Assembly (NCBI GenBank): GCA_963965975.1
Contig: OZ014419.1
Location: 1,984,001 to 2,048,000 of the forward strand
Length of the DNA: 64,000 nucleotides
Reading direction: 5' to 3'
DNA from: Xestospongia bergquistia
Taxonomy: Eukaryota; Porifera; Demospongiae; Haplosclerida; Petrosiidae
Shown: positions 10,901 through 24,593 of the stretch, in pieces
How positions within the stretch are numbered: the first letter of the stretch is position 1
Layout: each line of letters opens with the position of its first letter
The notes under the pieces: model-generated
Seen by the model: only the letters and a program-made list of their open reading frames with translations
Told to the model about the DNA's origin: nothing
The model's database searches: none
Program-made: the position numbers and the translations under genes

Positions 10901-10950
10901 AAGTTTACTTAGAAATGAACTGTACATATTCAAATTTCAAACTTCATTAA
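4902..10950 (+). CDS. Receptor tyrosine phosphatase, array copy 1 (complete, 1594 residues)
   Basis: Twenty-five exons join in frame: 4902-4971 signal peptide; 5018-5368 Ig1; 5426-5797 Ig2; 5849-6121 FN3-1; 6171-6455 Ig3; 6504-6770 FN3-2; 6820-7131 FN3-3; 7178-7459 FN3-4; 7513-7839 FN3-5; 7905-7955 stalk; 8026-8122 membrane helix; 8180-8283 and 8341-8675 juxtamembrane; D1 8724-8811, 8864-8937, 8995-9031, 9086-9306, 9351-9650, 9706-9949; D2 10017-10078, 10124-10258, 10305-10436, 10490-10638, 10687-10822, 10870-10950. The juxtamembrane part has SQYEVV (Tyr935), VVYANV (Tyr949), LTYEVI (Tyr982) and the SH3-type KPQPPLP. D1 has YDDNRI, WPDHG (Asp1204) and HCSAGVGRTG (Cys1236, codon 9510-9512), so it should hydrolyse phosphotyrosine. 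D2 has WSDDG and HCSDTVSRCG and is probably regulatory. Its signal peptide (MRLLEIIFFLYVSEVIS) and promoter differ from the other copies. Confidence 0.9.
9980..10010. repeat. TTG microsatellite in the D1-D2 intron, copy 1
   Basis: A run of TTG/TTA triplets fills the intron between the last D1 exon and the first D2 exon. The same intron in copies 2-8 has runs of different length (near 16605, 23066, 29565, 36030, 42680, 49325 and 55812), so it is the most length-variable intron of the array. Confidence 0.8.
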
Positions 10951-11504
10951 ACTGTTTACATCAGTTATTATAGTTAGTGTAACAATGAACTGTGTTTATA
11001 GTTTCTATTTGTATTGATGTTTACTTTTATTTTAATAGAAGATTTAGAAGTTAAATGTTATATTGAAATATATGTCACTATGATGTATTTGTTTACATGA
11101 ATGTCTCTTTTATTAAGCTATTAAAATTTAAATTATAGGGAACACTTTTAACTGTTAGTTAAAGTAAGTAAAATTTAGTATCATATATATATTGTGAATA
11201 CCTTATCTTTATCAGTCAAGTGAGCAGACAATAGTACTACCTATATGTATATTTATATTTACATAGATCCTAGATATTCTAATTCTTCCATAGTGTATCA
11301 ATGTGATGAATATGATAATTTTAATGATGATTAAATATTTAATTACATCATCTTGACTCATAGCATGGTCCATTTATATACTGCAATAATGCACTGAAAG
11401 TCATAATACTAGCATTGCTATGCTAAAAATAAATAGATATTCACTTTAGCAGCAAAAGTCATTGTATAACTTTATATAATTTTAGTTACTCTTTTGATAA
11501 GACA
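10951..11504. other. Spacer between copies 1 and 2
   Basis: The first 150 bases are a conserved 3' untranslated region; ATTAAA at 11120-11125 could serve as a poly(A) signal. A weak inverted repeat (ACCTATATGTA with TTTACATAGAT) lies near 11239-11270, then the proximal promoter of copy 2. The whole unit recurs in every later spacer. Confidence 0.65.
11354..11380 (+). promoter_or_regulatory. AP-1-type site and TATA-like box of copy 2
   Basis: TGACTCA at 11354-11360 matches the AP-1/bZIP consensus. A TTTATATA run at 11373-11380 follows. The start codon is about 130 bases downstream. The pair is conserved before copies 2-9. Confidence 0.6.
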
Positions 11505-14500
11505 ATGTCTGTACTACTGCTGGCTACTATCTTCTTGTTATGTGTGAGTAAAGTTATTAGTAACTGTCCACCAGACTCAGGTAAGTGAGTTGATGTGTAG
11601 TACATCATTTATTAACAATGTTCTAGGTATCTATCTTATGTTCAATGGACATTGTTATCCTAATGGCTCCTACATCAATCATATTTACATCACACCAGGA
11701 GATAACTATATATCACATCTTCAGTGTGTGTTACCTGATTCTACTTTGTCTGGAGGAGAGTGGGTTAATCCTAATGGGCAACCTGTCAACTGTGGATCCA
11801 GTACTAGAAATAATCCTCTCCGTTGTATTAAATCTAATACTCCAGCTAACATCACTGTATACAGACCTAACGGAGACACTTTTCATGAATCTGATTTTGG
11901 TGGTGATGAGTTTAAGTGTTGTCTACCCAGTAGTTGTTCTGATCCTACTACAAACATCATCACTGTTCATATATTCAGTAAGTTATATCTCATTGTACTA
12001 GTACACACTGTCATTTGTTACTGATCTATTATAGGACATGTAGAGATCATAGACTTCAGTGTTGTTGAACTTCCTTCTAATATGACAGTTGTTCCACAAC
12101 AATACACACTTCATTGTGTATACAGTGGATGGTATCAAGAATTCAGGTGGTATAATAACAATAGTGAACTAAACTGCAGATCACCACAAAATGGATTTAA
12201 TTGTAGCATTAATCCAACACCAAATAAAAGTCCAATAATAATGAGATTTTTACATACATTTACTGTTACTTGGTATGCAGAGAAGATCAGTAGTGGAATA
12301 TTTAGTCAGTCAAACAATAATGGTGATCATATGCATAGATGTTATGCAAAAGTTCATGAGATTGTAAGAAATCGTTATCTTACAGTAACTGGTAAGTACT
12401 TTTACTACTATAGTTACATGATGTCATATGTAACCCTTTTAGCTCCAGGACTCACTCCCTCTCCTCTTACTCTGGTCAATAAGACAGCTACCACTATCAC
12501 TATCATTTGGACACCCATTCCATCTGATGCTGATGGATATGTAGTCAATGTCGCTAGTGACACACACACTGTGACACAACAAGTAAAGGGAGGTAGTCAA
12601 AATAAGAAGACACTGAAAGGACTAATACCAGCGACCACTTATAACATCACAGTCAGAGCCTATCAAGATATACTGGGACCTGCTAGTAATGTAATCAGTG
12701 TACAAACTAATATAAATCTAACTACAGGTATAGATTTTGATGTATTATTTTGATAATTCAATAATTTATGACTATAGGTATATCATCTATCAATTGGATT
12801 TTGTTAACTACTGCACTTCAAAATGCTGTTAGCTGTATTACAACTACGGTCAATACTGATGTTTACTGGTTAGTGAATGGAGTAATGAAGTACAACTCAA
12901 TGCATACAATAATTAATTCTGATCTCCTCATATACAACAACACACTACTGGTATATCCTGATCCACTGGGAGTGTCAGTTAATGTTATCTGTATAGCAAT
13001 GTATAAAGGAGTGAACTACAGTGACACTGTGATATTAGAAGGTATGTGAAATTTAGTTGTTTTCTCAACTAGGTTTATCTTTTTCTAGTTCCCAGTGGCC
13101 CTCCATCTAATGTGATGATATATATTTTAAATGATAGTAGTATCAAAGTGAACTGGACTATGTCATCAGAGACTACTGGATATGTGATTGCCATTAACTC
13201 TACTACTGGAGTAGATACCAAGAAGATATTATCTACTAGAGAAGATGAAGTTGTAATCAATGGACTAACATTGATTAGATATTATGAGATCAATGTGTAC
13301 TCATATAAAGATATTCCTTTGATTAATAATACACAAAGATTGTTAAAGTTTGATGGTGAGTTGATATTTGTATCAACACAATATGACTTTATTGATTGTC
13401 TAGTTCCTACACCAGTAACTAGTCTGTCAGTGAGTAATGTCTCAACCACTACTATTAGAGTGAATTGGACTATTCCCAGTAGTGAAGATGGTAACTATGT
13501 AACATACTACAACATTTCCTATAATCCATCTTGTCCTGAGTTATCATCAGTTAATGTGACATTGATCTCTGTTACTCCTCATCAATTCACTACAACATTC
13601 AGTTATATATTAAGAGAATTGTTCAGTGGTATGAACTATACCATCACAGTGAGAGCTGGTAATATATTAGGAGAGTCTAGTCCAATAACATTAAATAATG
13701 TAACACAAATGACAGGTAATTAAGAATAATTTTATTTTCATGTTTATGCCTGTTTCCACAGCTCCTAGTGGACCTCCTACCTCATTGTCAGTAGAACCTG
13801 TCAACATATCACTTTATAATATATCCTGGAATGAAATAGATTGTTATCAACGTAATGGACATATCATTAGTTATATTATCCTAATAAGTAGAGATGATAT
13901 TGAGTTTAATATCAGTAGTACTACAGTCTACATACTAACAAGTGATCTGGTGTTAGGTAAAGTCTACAATATAAGTGTAGCTGGAATAAATGACATAAAA
14001 ATGGGTCCTTTTAGTGAATCTGTAAGGTTTGAAATTGGAAATGGTTAGTTTAATATGAAGTATTTAAATATTAATTCATATTTCTGTATATTACAGTACC
14101 AGGTCATGTTAGTCTATCATATATATTTGATGTAACATGGGTCTTAATATCATGGAGTCTACCAGACTACATACCTAAGGAGTATTACATTACACACTAT
14201 GAGATTGGTTATGGAATAGTGCAATCTGAAAACTGTTCTTTTGGGAAAGATGATGTCATCAGATTCAATAGAACTTTAAATAAATCAAATACAACAAGTT
14301 CAAGTAATATAAGTGATCTGATAGGTAACACCTGTTATCTGTTTGGTGTACGTGGTTACACTGTTAATGGTTATGGAGTATGGACAGTAACTATTAATAA
14401 AACACTACCTGAACCACCAACAAGTTAGTTTATAATAATATTATATAAATGTATACTAGTTTAATTTTGATTTATTCTAATATCTAATCTAAACAGTTAC

Positions 14501-17500
14501 TACATCAACGTCATCTTCAGTAACTGCTATTATGACACCATTAACAACAGTGCCAACACAAAACAGTTCAGATAAAGGTAATGACATTATTTCTTTTCTT
14601 CTTTATAATAGTTTATTTTTATTCTAATATCTAATCTAAACAGTTACTACATCAACTTCTGGACTAGTTGCTGGTATCAGTGTTACAATGATTATAATAT
14701 TAATTATGTTCATTATTGCTGTAATATTAATGATCATTGGGTAAGTACACAAGTACTACATACATTAGCTAATTATTAAATCACAATAATTTTAATAGAT
14801 ATCAAAAATACATCAGAAAAAACAAGTCCAATATAGACAAATCTACTGATATCTCTCTCACTGATCTAAAGGAACCTACATATAGTGTGACTACATTACA
14901 AGGTACAACAAAGACACTATTGATCAACTAAATTACATTGTATTTCTACTTAGCAATAGATGACTCACAATATGAAGTAGTAAAAGAAAAACCAACAAAG
15001 TCTGAAGTTGTATATGCAAATGTCAAATCTTCTCTCAAACCATTAACACCTCTATCTACAATTACATCTGATAATGATATTAGATCAAAGGATGTTACTG
15101 TAGAATTAACATATGAAGTTATAGAAAGAAGTTTACTTGATAATACTAAAAAGAAATCAACTAAACCACAACCTCCTTTACCTTATTTCAATCCTAAGAT
15201 CCCTCGTACATTACCCATTACCATCAATGATTTAGGAGATCATGTAACCACCTGTCATCTTAATGATAACAAGACCTTTGATGAAGAATATAAGGTAATA
15301 TAAATATTAAATTGATTGTATTGTTTTCTTATATCTTAAAAGAACTTGTACACAGGAAATGATAGAGCATGTACTGTTGGTTTTAGTTCAAAGAACAAAC
15401 CTTATAATCGATTCCAAAATATCACAGTGTGTATGTTTATTTCTATTAATAACAGATGTTTTGATGTCTTACTTGTCAACAGATGATGATAATAGAATTA
15501 TTCTAAAGAGTTTAGGGAATTATGAGAATGATTACATCAATGCAAGTCCTATTGATGTAAGTTTAATTCATTATATTCTCTATTAATATAGACATTGTTT
15601 GTTATACAAATAGGGCTTCCTTTGTGCTAAAAAATTTCTTGCTGTCCAAGGTAGAACATTTTATTAATAATTTTAACATGTGCTCTAATGATATCTACTT
15701 TGTTAGGTCCAATGACAAAAACATTGATTGATTTTTGGCGTTTAGTTTGGCAAGAGAAAGCATGTTCTATTGTTATGGTAACCAACTTAAAGGAAGGATC
15801 AAAGAGTAAATGTGAACAATATTGGCCAAAAGATTGTATGAAACCTAAAGAATATGGTCCTTTCACAGTGACATTACTGGATGAACAGGTTTTACCAGAT
15901 TTTACTACTCGTAAGCTTACAATAGAGGTTAGTTATATCATTATGTCATTTTAATAATGCTGATATTCTAGTTATCTGTTGATGGTTTAAATGAAAGTCA
16001 TGAATTGATTCAATATCATATGACATCTTGGCCAGATCATGGTGTACCAGAATATGTGAGTCCATTGTTAAGATTACACAAACGAGCAACAAAGAACTGG
16101 AACATCAGTAAAGGTCCCATCTTAGTCCATTGTAGTGCTGGTGTAGGTCGTACTGGTACATTTATTGTTGTGGATATAGCTCTGGAACAAGCTAGTAAAG
16201 AGGGATTAGTAGATATTGCTGGTATTATCAATAGACTTAGAGAACAGAGAATGAAAATGGTCCAAACAGTGGTAAGTGGAGACATTTATACTAAACAAAG
16301 ATATTAACAATATCTTTTTCTTTTTAGGAGCAGTATGTATTTTTACATGATGTTATTTTAGAGGCAGTTATTTGTGGAGAAACTGAGATATCTAGTGATA
16401 GGTACTGTGAAGATGTTCATAAATTAAAAGAAAGAGATTGTAAAAGTGGTAAAAGTGGTTTTGAGTGTCAGTTTGAGTTATTATCAAAGTTATCACCAAA
16501 TCATGATGATATTAATCAAGATACAGCACAAAGTCATATGAAGAAAAACAGAAGTCAAAAATACTTACCTTGTAAGTTTAATAATTATTATTAATATTTG
16601 ATTATTATTGTTGTTGTTTGTAGCTGACAAGAACCTTGTACCACTAAAAGAAGCAAATGGTTATATTAATGCTACATTTGTCAATGTATGTCATTAATTT
16701 AACTGACAAGATATTAATAAATGTTATAGGGTTATCGTGAGAAGAAAGCATTCATTATAGCTCAGAGTCCAATGGAGAACACTACCAGAGACTTTTGGAA
16801 GATGATAATGGATTATAAAGTGTGTGCTATTGTGATGTTATGTGAATTAGAAGAGAATGGAGAGGTATAGGTTAGTTATAAAGTGATATGTAGATAAATA
16901 AATTGTACAGGAAATGTGTTATGAATATTGGTGTACATCAAATGTAATGAAATATGGAGAATATCATGTAAATTGTATTTCTAATGAAGTAAAGAGAGGA
17001 TATGTTCAAAGAAATCTTTGTGTTCTTAATGAGAAGAAAAGAGTAAGTTTATTTACTGATTACTAGACAATTATTGCTATTATTATAATTAACAGGGTTT
17101 GAGTCATAATGTGATCCAATTCCAAGTTATGGACTGGTCTGATGATGGTTATGTTAGAGAACCTCAAACTATTCTCCAAGTGATTGAGGAGGTCATCAGA
17201 AGACAACAGAAGATTGGAGGAGGACCAATAGTTGTACATTGCAGGTAAATAGACTGTACACATAGTAATAGTTACTGTCTTCCTCTCTCCAGTGACACAG
17301 TGAGTCGTTGTGGAGTATACTGTTCAGTAAGTATTGCTCTAGAACAATGTAAGACAGAAGGTGTAATAGATGTATTTCAAGTGATCAAAGCTGTTAGAAT
17401 GAACAAACCAGGAGCTGTGACTACACTGGTATGTACTACTCCATTATAATAATAATAATATGATAATACTTATAGGATCAGTACTGTTCAGTGTACAATG

Positions 17501-17556
17501 TGATTGAAGTTTACATAGAAATGAACTGTACATATTCAAATTTCAAACTTCATTAA
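11505..17556 (+). CDS. Receptor tyrosine phosphatase, array copy 2 (complete)
   Basis: Same exon plan as copy 1, starting MSVLLLATIFLLCVSKVIS. Exons include signal 11505-11580, Ig1 11627-11977, Ig2 12035-12391, FN3-1 12443-12727, Ig3 12778-13041, FN3-2 13089-13355, FN3-3 13404-13715, FN3-4 13762-14043, FN3-5 14097-14423, an 81-base Thr/Ser-rich stalk exon 14497-14577, and membrane exon 14644-14740. The D1 catalytic exon is 15972-16271 with the active Cys codon at 16131-16133; the D2 Cys codon is 17240-17242, with WSDDG. Ig1 is of the GSSTRNN type. Ig2 has the loop CSINPTPNKSPI. FN3-1 ends in QTNINLTTG and Ig3 begins GISSINWILL, the second junction type in the array. Ig3 lacks two residues (6 bases) found elsewhere. 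I saw no stop or frameshift. The product should be a single-pass surface phosphatase. Confidence 0.88.
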
Positions 17557-18107
17557 ATGATCTATATCAGTTATTATAGTTAGTGTAACAATGAACTGTG
17601 TTTATAGTTTCTATTTGTATTGATGTTTACTTTTATTTTAATAGAAGATGTCTAAGTTAAATATTATACTGAAATATATGTCACTATGATGTATTTGTTT
17701 ACATGAATGTCTCTTTCATTAAGCTATTAAAATTATAATTCTAGGAAACACTTTATCTCTTAGTTAAAGTAAGTAAAATTTAGTATCATATATAATATTA
17801 TATATATTGTGAATATCTATCAGGTAGGCAGACAGTAGTACTACCTATGTGTATAATTATATCAACATAGGTCCTAGCCTTTCTAATCCTTTCTTAGTGT
17901 ACATAGTTATCAGTGTGATGAATATGATGATTTTAATGATGATTAAATATTTAATTACATCATCTTGACTCATAATGTGGTCTATTTATATAATGCAATA
18001 ATGCACTGAAAGTTATTATATTAGCATTGTTATACTGAAAAGAAGAAATAGCCATTTTAGAAGCAAAGGTCATTGTATATAATTTTAGCTGTTCTTTTGA
18101 TAAGACA
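17557..18107. other. Spacer between copies 2 and 3
   Basis: It repeats the spacer unit: conserved 3' untranslated stretch, an AT-rich block with a short palindrome near 17788-17810, the inverted repeat around 17847-17872, then the promoter of copy 3. Confidence 0.65.
17966..17994 (+). promoter_or_regulatory. AP-1-type site and TATA-like box of copy 3
   Basis: TGACTCA at 17966-17972 is followed by TATTTATATAAT at 17983-17994, 125 bases before the start codon. Confidence 0.6.
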
Positions 18108-21100
18108 ATGTCTGTACTACTACTGGCTACTATCTTCTTGTTATGTATGAGTGAAGTTATTAGTAACTGTCCACCAGAATCAGGTAAGTGAGTTGATGTG
18201 TAGTACATCATTTATTAACAATGTTCTAGGTATCTACCTGATGTTCAATGGAGATTGTTATCCTAATGGCTCCTACATCAATCATATTTACATCACACCA
18301 GGAAGTAACTATATATCACATCTTCAGTGTGTGTTACCTAATTCTAATTTGTCTGGAGGAGAGTGGGTTAATCCTAATGGACAACCTGTCAACTGTAACA
18401 GCAATAATGACAGTGATCCTCTCCTCTGTATTGAATCTAATAATCCTGCTAACATCACTGTATATAGACCTGATGGACAAGATTTTCCTGAATCCCAAAT
18501 AGTTGGTAATGAGTTCAAATGTTGTCTACCCAGTTGTTGTTCTGATCCTACTACCAACATCATCACTGTTCATATATTCAGTAAGTTATATCTCATTGTA
18601 CTAGTACACACTGTCATTTGTTACTGATCTACTATAGGACATGTAGAGATCATAGACTTCAATGTTGTTGAACTTCCTTCTGATATGACAGTTGTTCCAC
18701 AACAATACAGACTTCATTGTGTATATAGTGGATGGTATAATGAATTCAGGTGGTATAATAACAATACTGAACTAAACTGTGGGTCACAACAAAATAGATT
18801 CAGTTGTAAAATTAATCCAATACCAAAACAACGAGCAATAATAGTGAGATCTTTACATACATTTACTGTTACTTGGTATACAGAGAAGATCAGTAGTGGA
18901 ATATTTAGCCAGTCAAACAATAATGGTGATCATGTACATAGATGTTATGTAAGAGCTGAAGAGATTATAAGAAATCGTTATCTTACAGTAACTGGTAAGT
19001 ATTTTTACTACATGATGTCATATGTAATCCTATCAGCTCCAGGATTCACTCCCTCTCCTCCTACTCTGGTCAACAAGACAGCTACCACTATCACTGTCAG
19101 TTGGACACCTGTTCCATCTGATACTGATGGATATGTAGTCAATGCCACTAGTGACACATACACTGTGACACACCAGGTAAAGGGAGGTAGTCAGAATGAG
19201 ATAACACTGAAAGGACTGATACCAGCAACAACTTATAACATCACAGTCAGAGCCTATCAAAGTATACTAGGACCTGCTAGTAATGTAATCAGTGTACAAA
19301 CATTATCATCAGGTATTATGATCACTATAAATTTGCTACTTATCAACTTATTTTTTAGTTATTTCATCAATCAATTGGACATTTGTCTCATCCATCACTG
19401 AACTTCAAAACACTCAATATAATATTGATTGTATGACAACTACTGTCAATGCTACTACTGATGTTTACTGGTTAGTGAATGGAGTGATGAAGTACAACTC
19501 AATGTATACATTAATTGATTCTGATCTCCTCATATACAACAACACACTATTGATATATCCTGATCCACTCGGAGTGTCAGTTAATGTTACCTGTATAGCA
19601 ATGTATAAAGGAATGAACTACAGTGACACTGTGATATTAGAAGGTATGTGAAAATTTAGTTGTTCATATTAACTAGATTTATCCTTTTCTAGCTCCCAGT
19701 GGTCCTCCATCTAATGTGATGACATATATTTTAAATGAGAGTAGTATCAAAGTTAACTGGACTATGTCATCACAGACTACTGGATATGTGATTGTCATTA
19801 ACTCTACTACTGGAGTAGGTACCAACAAAATATTATCTACTACAAAAGATGAATTTCTAATCAATGGACTAACATTGAGTAGATATTATGAGATCAGTGT
19901 GTACTCCTATAAAGATCTTCCTTCAATTACTAGTATATAAAAATTAAGATTTGATTGTGAGTTGATATTTGTATAAATACAATGTGACTTTATTTGATTG
20001 TCTAGTTCCTACACCAGTAACTAATCTGTCAGTGAGCAATGTCTCATCCACTACTATTACAGTGAACTGGACTAGTCACAGTATTGAAGATGGTAACTAT
20101 GTAACATACTACAACATTTCCTATAGTCCATCTTGTCCTGAGTTATCATCAGTAAATGTGACATTGGTCTCTGTTACTCTTCATCAGTTCACTACAACAT
20201 TCAGTCATATATTGAGAGAATTATTCAGTGGTATGAACTATACCATCACAGTGAGAGCTGGTAATATACTAGGAGAGTCTAGTCCAATAACATTAAATAA
20301 TGTAACACAAATGACAGGTAATTAAAAATAATCTTATTTTCCAGTTTATTCCTGTTTCCACAGCTCCTAGTGGACCTCCTACCTCTTTGTCAGTAGAACC
20401 TGTCAACATATCACTTTATAATATATCCTGGAATGAAATAGATTGTTATCAACGTAATGGACATATCATTAGTTATGTTACCCTAATAAGTAGAGATGAT
20501 ATTGAATTTAATATCAGTAGTACTACAGTCTACATACTAACAAGTGATCTGGTATTAGGTAAAATCTACAATATAAGTGTAGCTGGAATAAATGACATGG
20601 GAATGGGTCCTTTTAGTAAACCTGTGAACTTTGATATTGGAAATGGTTAGTCTAATATGAAGTATTCAAATAATAATTCATATCTCTGTATATTATAGTA
20701 CCAGGTCATGTTAGTTTATCACATATATTTGATGTAACATGGGTCTTAATATCATGGAGTCTACCAGACTACATACCTAAGGAGTATTACATTACACACT
20801 ATGAGATTGGTTATGGAATAGTACAATCTGAGAACTGTTCTTTTGGAGAAAATGATGTTATCAGATTTAATACAACTTTAAATGAATCAAATACAACAAG
20901 TTCAAGTAATATAAGTGATCTGATAGATAACACCTGTTATCTGTTTGGTGTACGTGGTTACACTGTTAATGGTTATGGACTATGGACAGTAACTATTAAT
21001 AAAACACTACCTGAACCATCAGCAAGTTAGTTTATAATAATATTATATTTATATATATATATATATACTAGTTTAAATTGATTAATTTAATATCTAATCT

Positions 21101-24039
21101 AAACAGTTACTACATCAACATCTGGACTAGCTGCTGGTATCAGTGTTACAATGATTATAATATTAATTGTGTTCATTATTGCTGTAATATTAATGATCAT
21201 TGTGTAAGTACACAAGTACTACATACATTAGTTAATTATTACATCATCATAATTTTAATAGATATCAAAAATACATCAGAAAAAACAAGTTCAAAATAGA
21301 AAAATCTACTGATATCTCTCTCACTGATCTAAAGGAACCTACATATAGTGTGACTACATTACCAGGTACAACAAAGACACTATTGATCAACTAAATTACA
21401 TTGTATTTCTACTTAGAAATAGATGATTCACAATATGAAATAGTGAAAGAAAAACCAACAAAGTCTGAAGTTGTATATGCAAATGTCAAATCTTCTCTCA
21501 AACCATTAACACCTCTACCTACAATTACATCTGATAATGATATTAGATCAAAGGATATTACTGTAGAATTAACATATGAAGTTATAGAAAGAAGTTTACT
21601 TGATAATACTAAAAAGAAATCAACTAAACCACAACCTCCTTTACCTTATTTCAATCCTAAGATCCCTCGTACATTACCCATTACCATCAATGATTTAGGA
21701 GATCATGTAACCACCTGTCATCTTAATGATAACAAGACCTTTGATGAAGAATATAAGGTAATATAAATATTAAATTGATTGTATTGTTTTCTTATATCTT
21801 AAAAGAACTTGTACACAGGAAATGATAGAGCATGTACTGTTGGTTTTAGTTCAAAGAACAAACCTTATAATCGATTCCAAAATATCACAGTGTGTATGTT
21901 TATTTCTATTAATAACAGATGTTTTGATGTCTTACTTGTCAACAGATGATGATAATAGAATTATTCTAAAGAGTTTTGGGAATTATGAGAATGATTACAT
22001 CAATGCAAGTCCTATTGATGTAAGTTTAATTCATTATATTCTCTATAATATAGACATTGTTTGTTATACAAATAGGGCTTCCTTTGTGCCAAAAAGTTTC
22101 TTGCTGTTCAAGGTAGAAGAGTTTATTAATAATTTTAACATGTACTCTAATGAGATCTAATTTGTTAGGTCCAATGACAAAAACATTGATTGATTTTTGG
22201 CGTTTAGTTTGGCAAGAGAAAGCATGTTCTATTGTGATGGTAACCAACTTAAAGGAAGGATCAAAGAGTAAATGTGAACAATATTGGCCAAAAGATTGTA
22301 TGAAACCTAAAGAATATGGTCCTTTCACAGTGACATTACTAGATGAACAGGTTTTACCAGATTTTACTACTCGTAGACTTACAATAGAGGTTAGTTATAT
22401 TATTATATCATTTTAATAATGTTAATATTCTAGTTATCTGTTGATGGTTTAAATGAAAGTCATGAATTGATTCAATATCATATGACATCTTGGCCAGATC
22501 ATGGTGTACCAGAATATGTGAGTCCATTGTTAAGGTTGCACAAACGAGCAACAAAGAACTGGAACATCAGTAAAGGTCCCATCTTAGTCCATTGTAGTGC
22601 TGGTGTAGGTCGTACTGGTACATTTATTGGTGTGGATATAGCTCTGGAACAAGCTAGTAAAGAGGGAGTAGTAGATATTGCTGGTATTATCAATAGACTT
22701 AGAGAACAGAGAATGAAGATGGTCCAAACAGTGGTAAGTGGAGACATTTAAACTAAACAATGATATTAACAATATTTTGTTCTGTTTAGGAGCAGTATGT
22801 ATTTTTACATGATGTTATTTTAGAGGCAGTTATTTGTGGAGAAACTGAGATATCTAGTGATAGGTACTCTGAAGATGTCCATAAATTAAAAGAAAGAGAT
22901 TGTAAAAGTGGTAAAAGTGGTTTTGAGTGTCAGTTTGAGTTATTATCAAAGCTATCACCAAATGATGATGATATTAATCAAGATACAGCACAAAGTCATA
23001 TGAAGAAAAACATAAATCAAAAATACTTACCATGTAAGTTTAATAATTATTATTAATACTTTATTATTATTATTGTTGTTGTTATTGTTGTTGTTATTGT
23101 TTGTAGCTGACAAGAACCTTGTACCACTAAAAGAAGCAAATGGTTACATTAATGCTACATTTGTCAATGTATGTCATAAATTTAACTGACAAGATATTAA
23201 TGTAATGTTATAGGGTCATCGTGAGAAGAAAGCATTCATTATAGCTCAGAGTCCAATGGAGAACACTACCAGAGACTTTTGGAAGATGATAATGGATTAT
23301 AAAGTGTGTGCTATTGTGATGTTATGTGAACTAGAAGAGAAAGGAGAGGTATAGGTTAGATATAAAGTGATATTTAGATAAATAAATTGTACAGGAAATG
23401 TGCTATCAATATTGGTGTACATCAAATGTAACGAAATATGGAGAATATCATGTAAATTGTATTTGTAATGAAGTAAAGAGAGGATTTGTTCAAAGAAATC
23501 TTTATGTTCTTAATGAGAAGAAAAGAGTAAGTTTATTTACTTGTTAATTGACGTTACCATTATTGTTATAATTAACAGGGTTTGAGTCATAATGTTATCC
23601 AATTCCAAGTTATGGACTGGTCTGATGATGGTTATGTTAGAGAACCTCAAACTATCCTCCAAGTCATTGAGGAGGTCATTAGAAGACAACAGAAGATTAG
23701 AGGAGGACCAATAGTTGTACACTGCAGGTACATAGACTGTAGACATAGTAATAGTTACTGTGTTCCTCTCTCTAGTGATACAGTGAGTCGTTGTGGAGTA
23801 TACTGTTCAGTAAGTATTGCTCTAGAACAGTGTAAGACAGAAGGTGTAATAGATGTATTTCAAGTGATCAAAGGTGTTAGAATCAACAAACCAGGAGCTG
23901 TTACTACCCTGGTATGTATTACTCCATTATAATAATAATAATATAATAATACTTATAGGATCAATACTGTTCAGTGTACAATGTGATTGAAGTTTACTTA
24001 GAAATGAACTGTACATATTCAAATTTCAAACTTCATTAA
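18108..24039 (+). CDS. Receptor tyrosine phosphatase, array copy 3 (one nonsense codon)
   Basis: Plan as copy 1 but without the stalk exon. Signal exon 18108-18183, Ig1 18230-18580, Ig2 18638-18994, membrane exon 21107-21203, D1 catalytic exon 22434-22733 (Cys codon 22593-22595), D2 Cys codon 23723-23725. The juxtamembrane exon reads EIDDSQYEIV and keeps the three ITIM-like tyrosines. The FN3-2 exon (from 19692) has TAA at 19938-19940 where other copies have CAA (Gln). That exon, like its neighbours, starts and ends in phase 1, so skipping it would keep the frame and remove one FN3 domain. All else reads open, so the gene could be a very young pseudogene, make a truncated secreted Ig/FN3 protein, or be rescued by exon skipping. 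A sequencing error is also possible. Confidence 0.8.
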
Positions 24040-24593
24040 ATTGTCTACATCAGTTATTATAGTTAGTGTAACAATGAACTGTATTTATAGTTTCTATTTG
24101 TATTGATGTTTACTTTTATTTTAATAGAAGAATTAAAAGTTAAATGTTATACTGAAATATGTCACTATGATGTATTTGTTTACATAAATATCTCTTTTAA
24201 AATTAAAATTTTAGGGAACACTTTTAACTGTTACTTAAAGTAAGTAAAGTTTAGTATCATATATATATTGTGAATACCTTATCTTTATCAATCAGGTGGA
24301 CAGACAGTAGTACTACCTATGTGTATAGTTATATCTACATAGGTCCTAGCTATTCTAATCCTTCCTTAGTGTACATAGTTATCAGTGTGATGAGTATGAT
24401 GATTTTAATGATGATTAAATACTTAATTACATCATCTTGACTCATAACATGGTCTATTTATATAATACAATAATGCACTAAAAGTTATTATATTAGCATT
24501 CTGAAATATTATTGTTATTCTGAAAAGAAAGAAACAGTCACTTTAGCAGCAAAAGTCATTATATATAATTTTATTGACTCTCTTGGGAAGACA
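24040..24593. other. Spacer between copies 3 and 4
   Basis: Standard spacer unit. The inverted repeat is clearest here: ACCTATGTGTA at 24315-24325 pairs with TCTACATAGGT at 24334-24344 across a short loop. The promoter of copy 4 follows. Confidence 0.65.
24438..24466 (+). promoter_or_regulatory. AP-1-type site and TATA-like box of copy 4
   Basis: TGACTCA at 24438-24444 and TATTTATATAAT at 24455-24466 lie 139 bases before the start codon. Confidence 0.6.

Noticed and set aside
22026..22328. Minus-strand open frame of 100 codons opposite D1, recurring in copies 3-8
   Set aside because: It is the antisense shadow of conserved D1 exons and crosses their introns; it recurs only because the exons are conserved.
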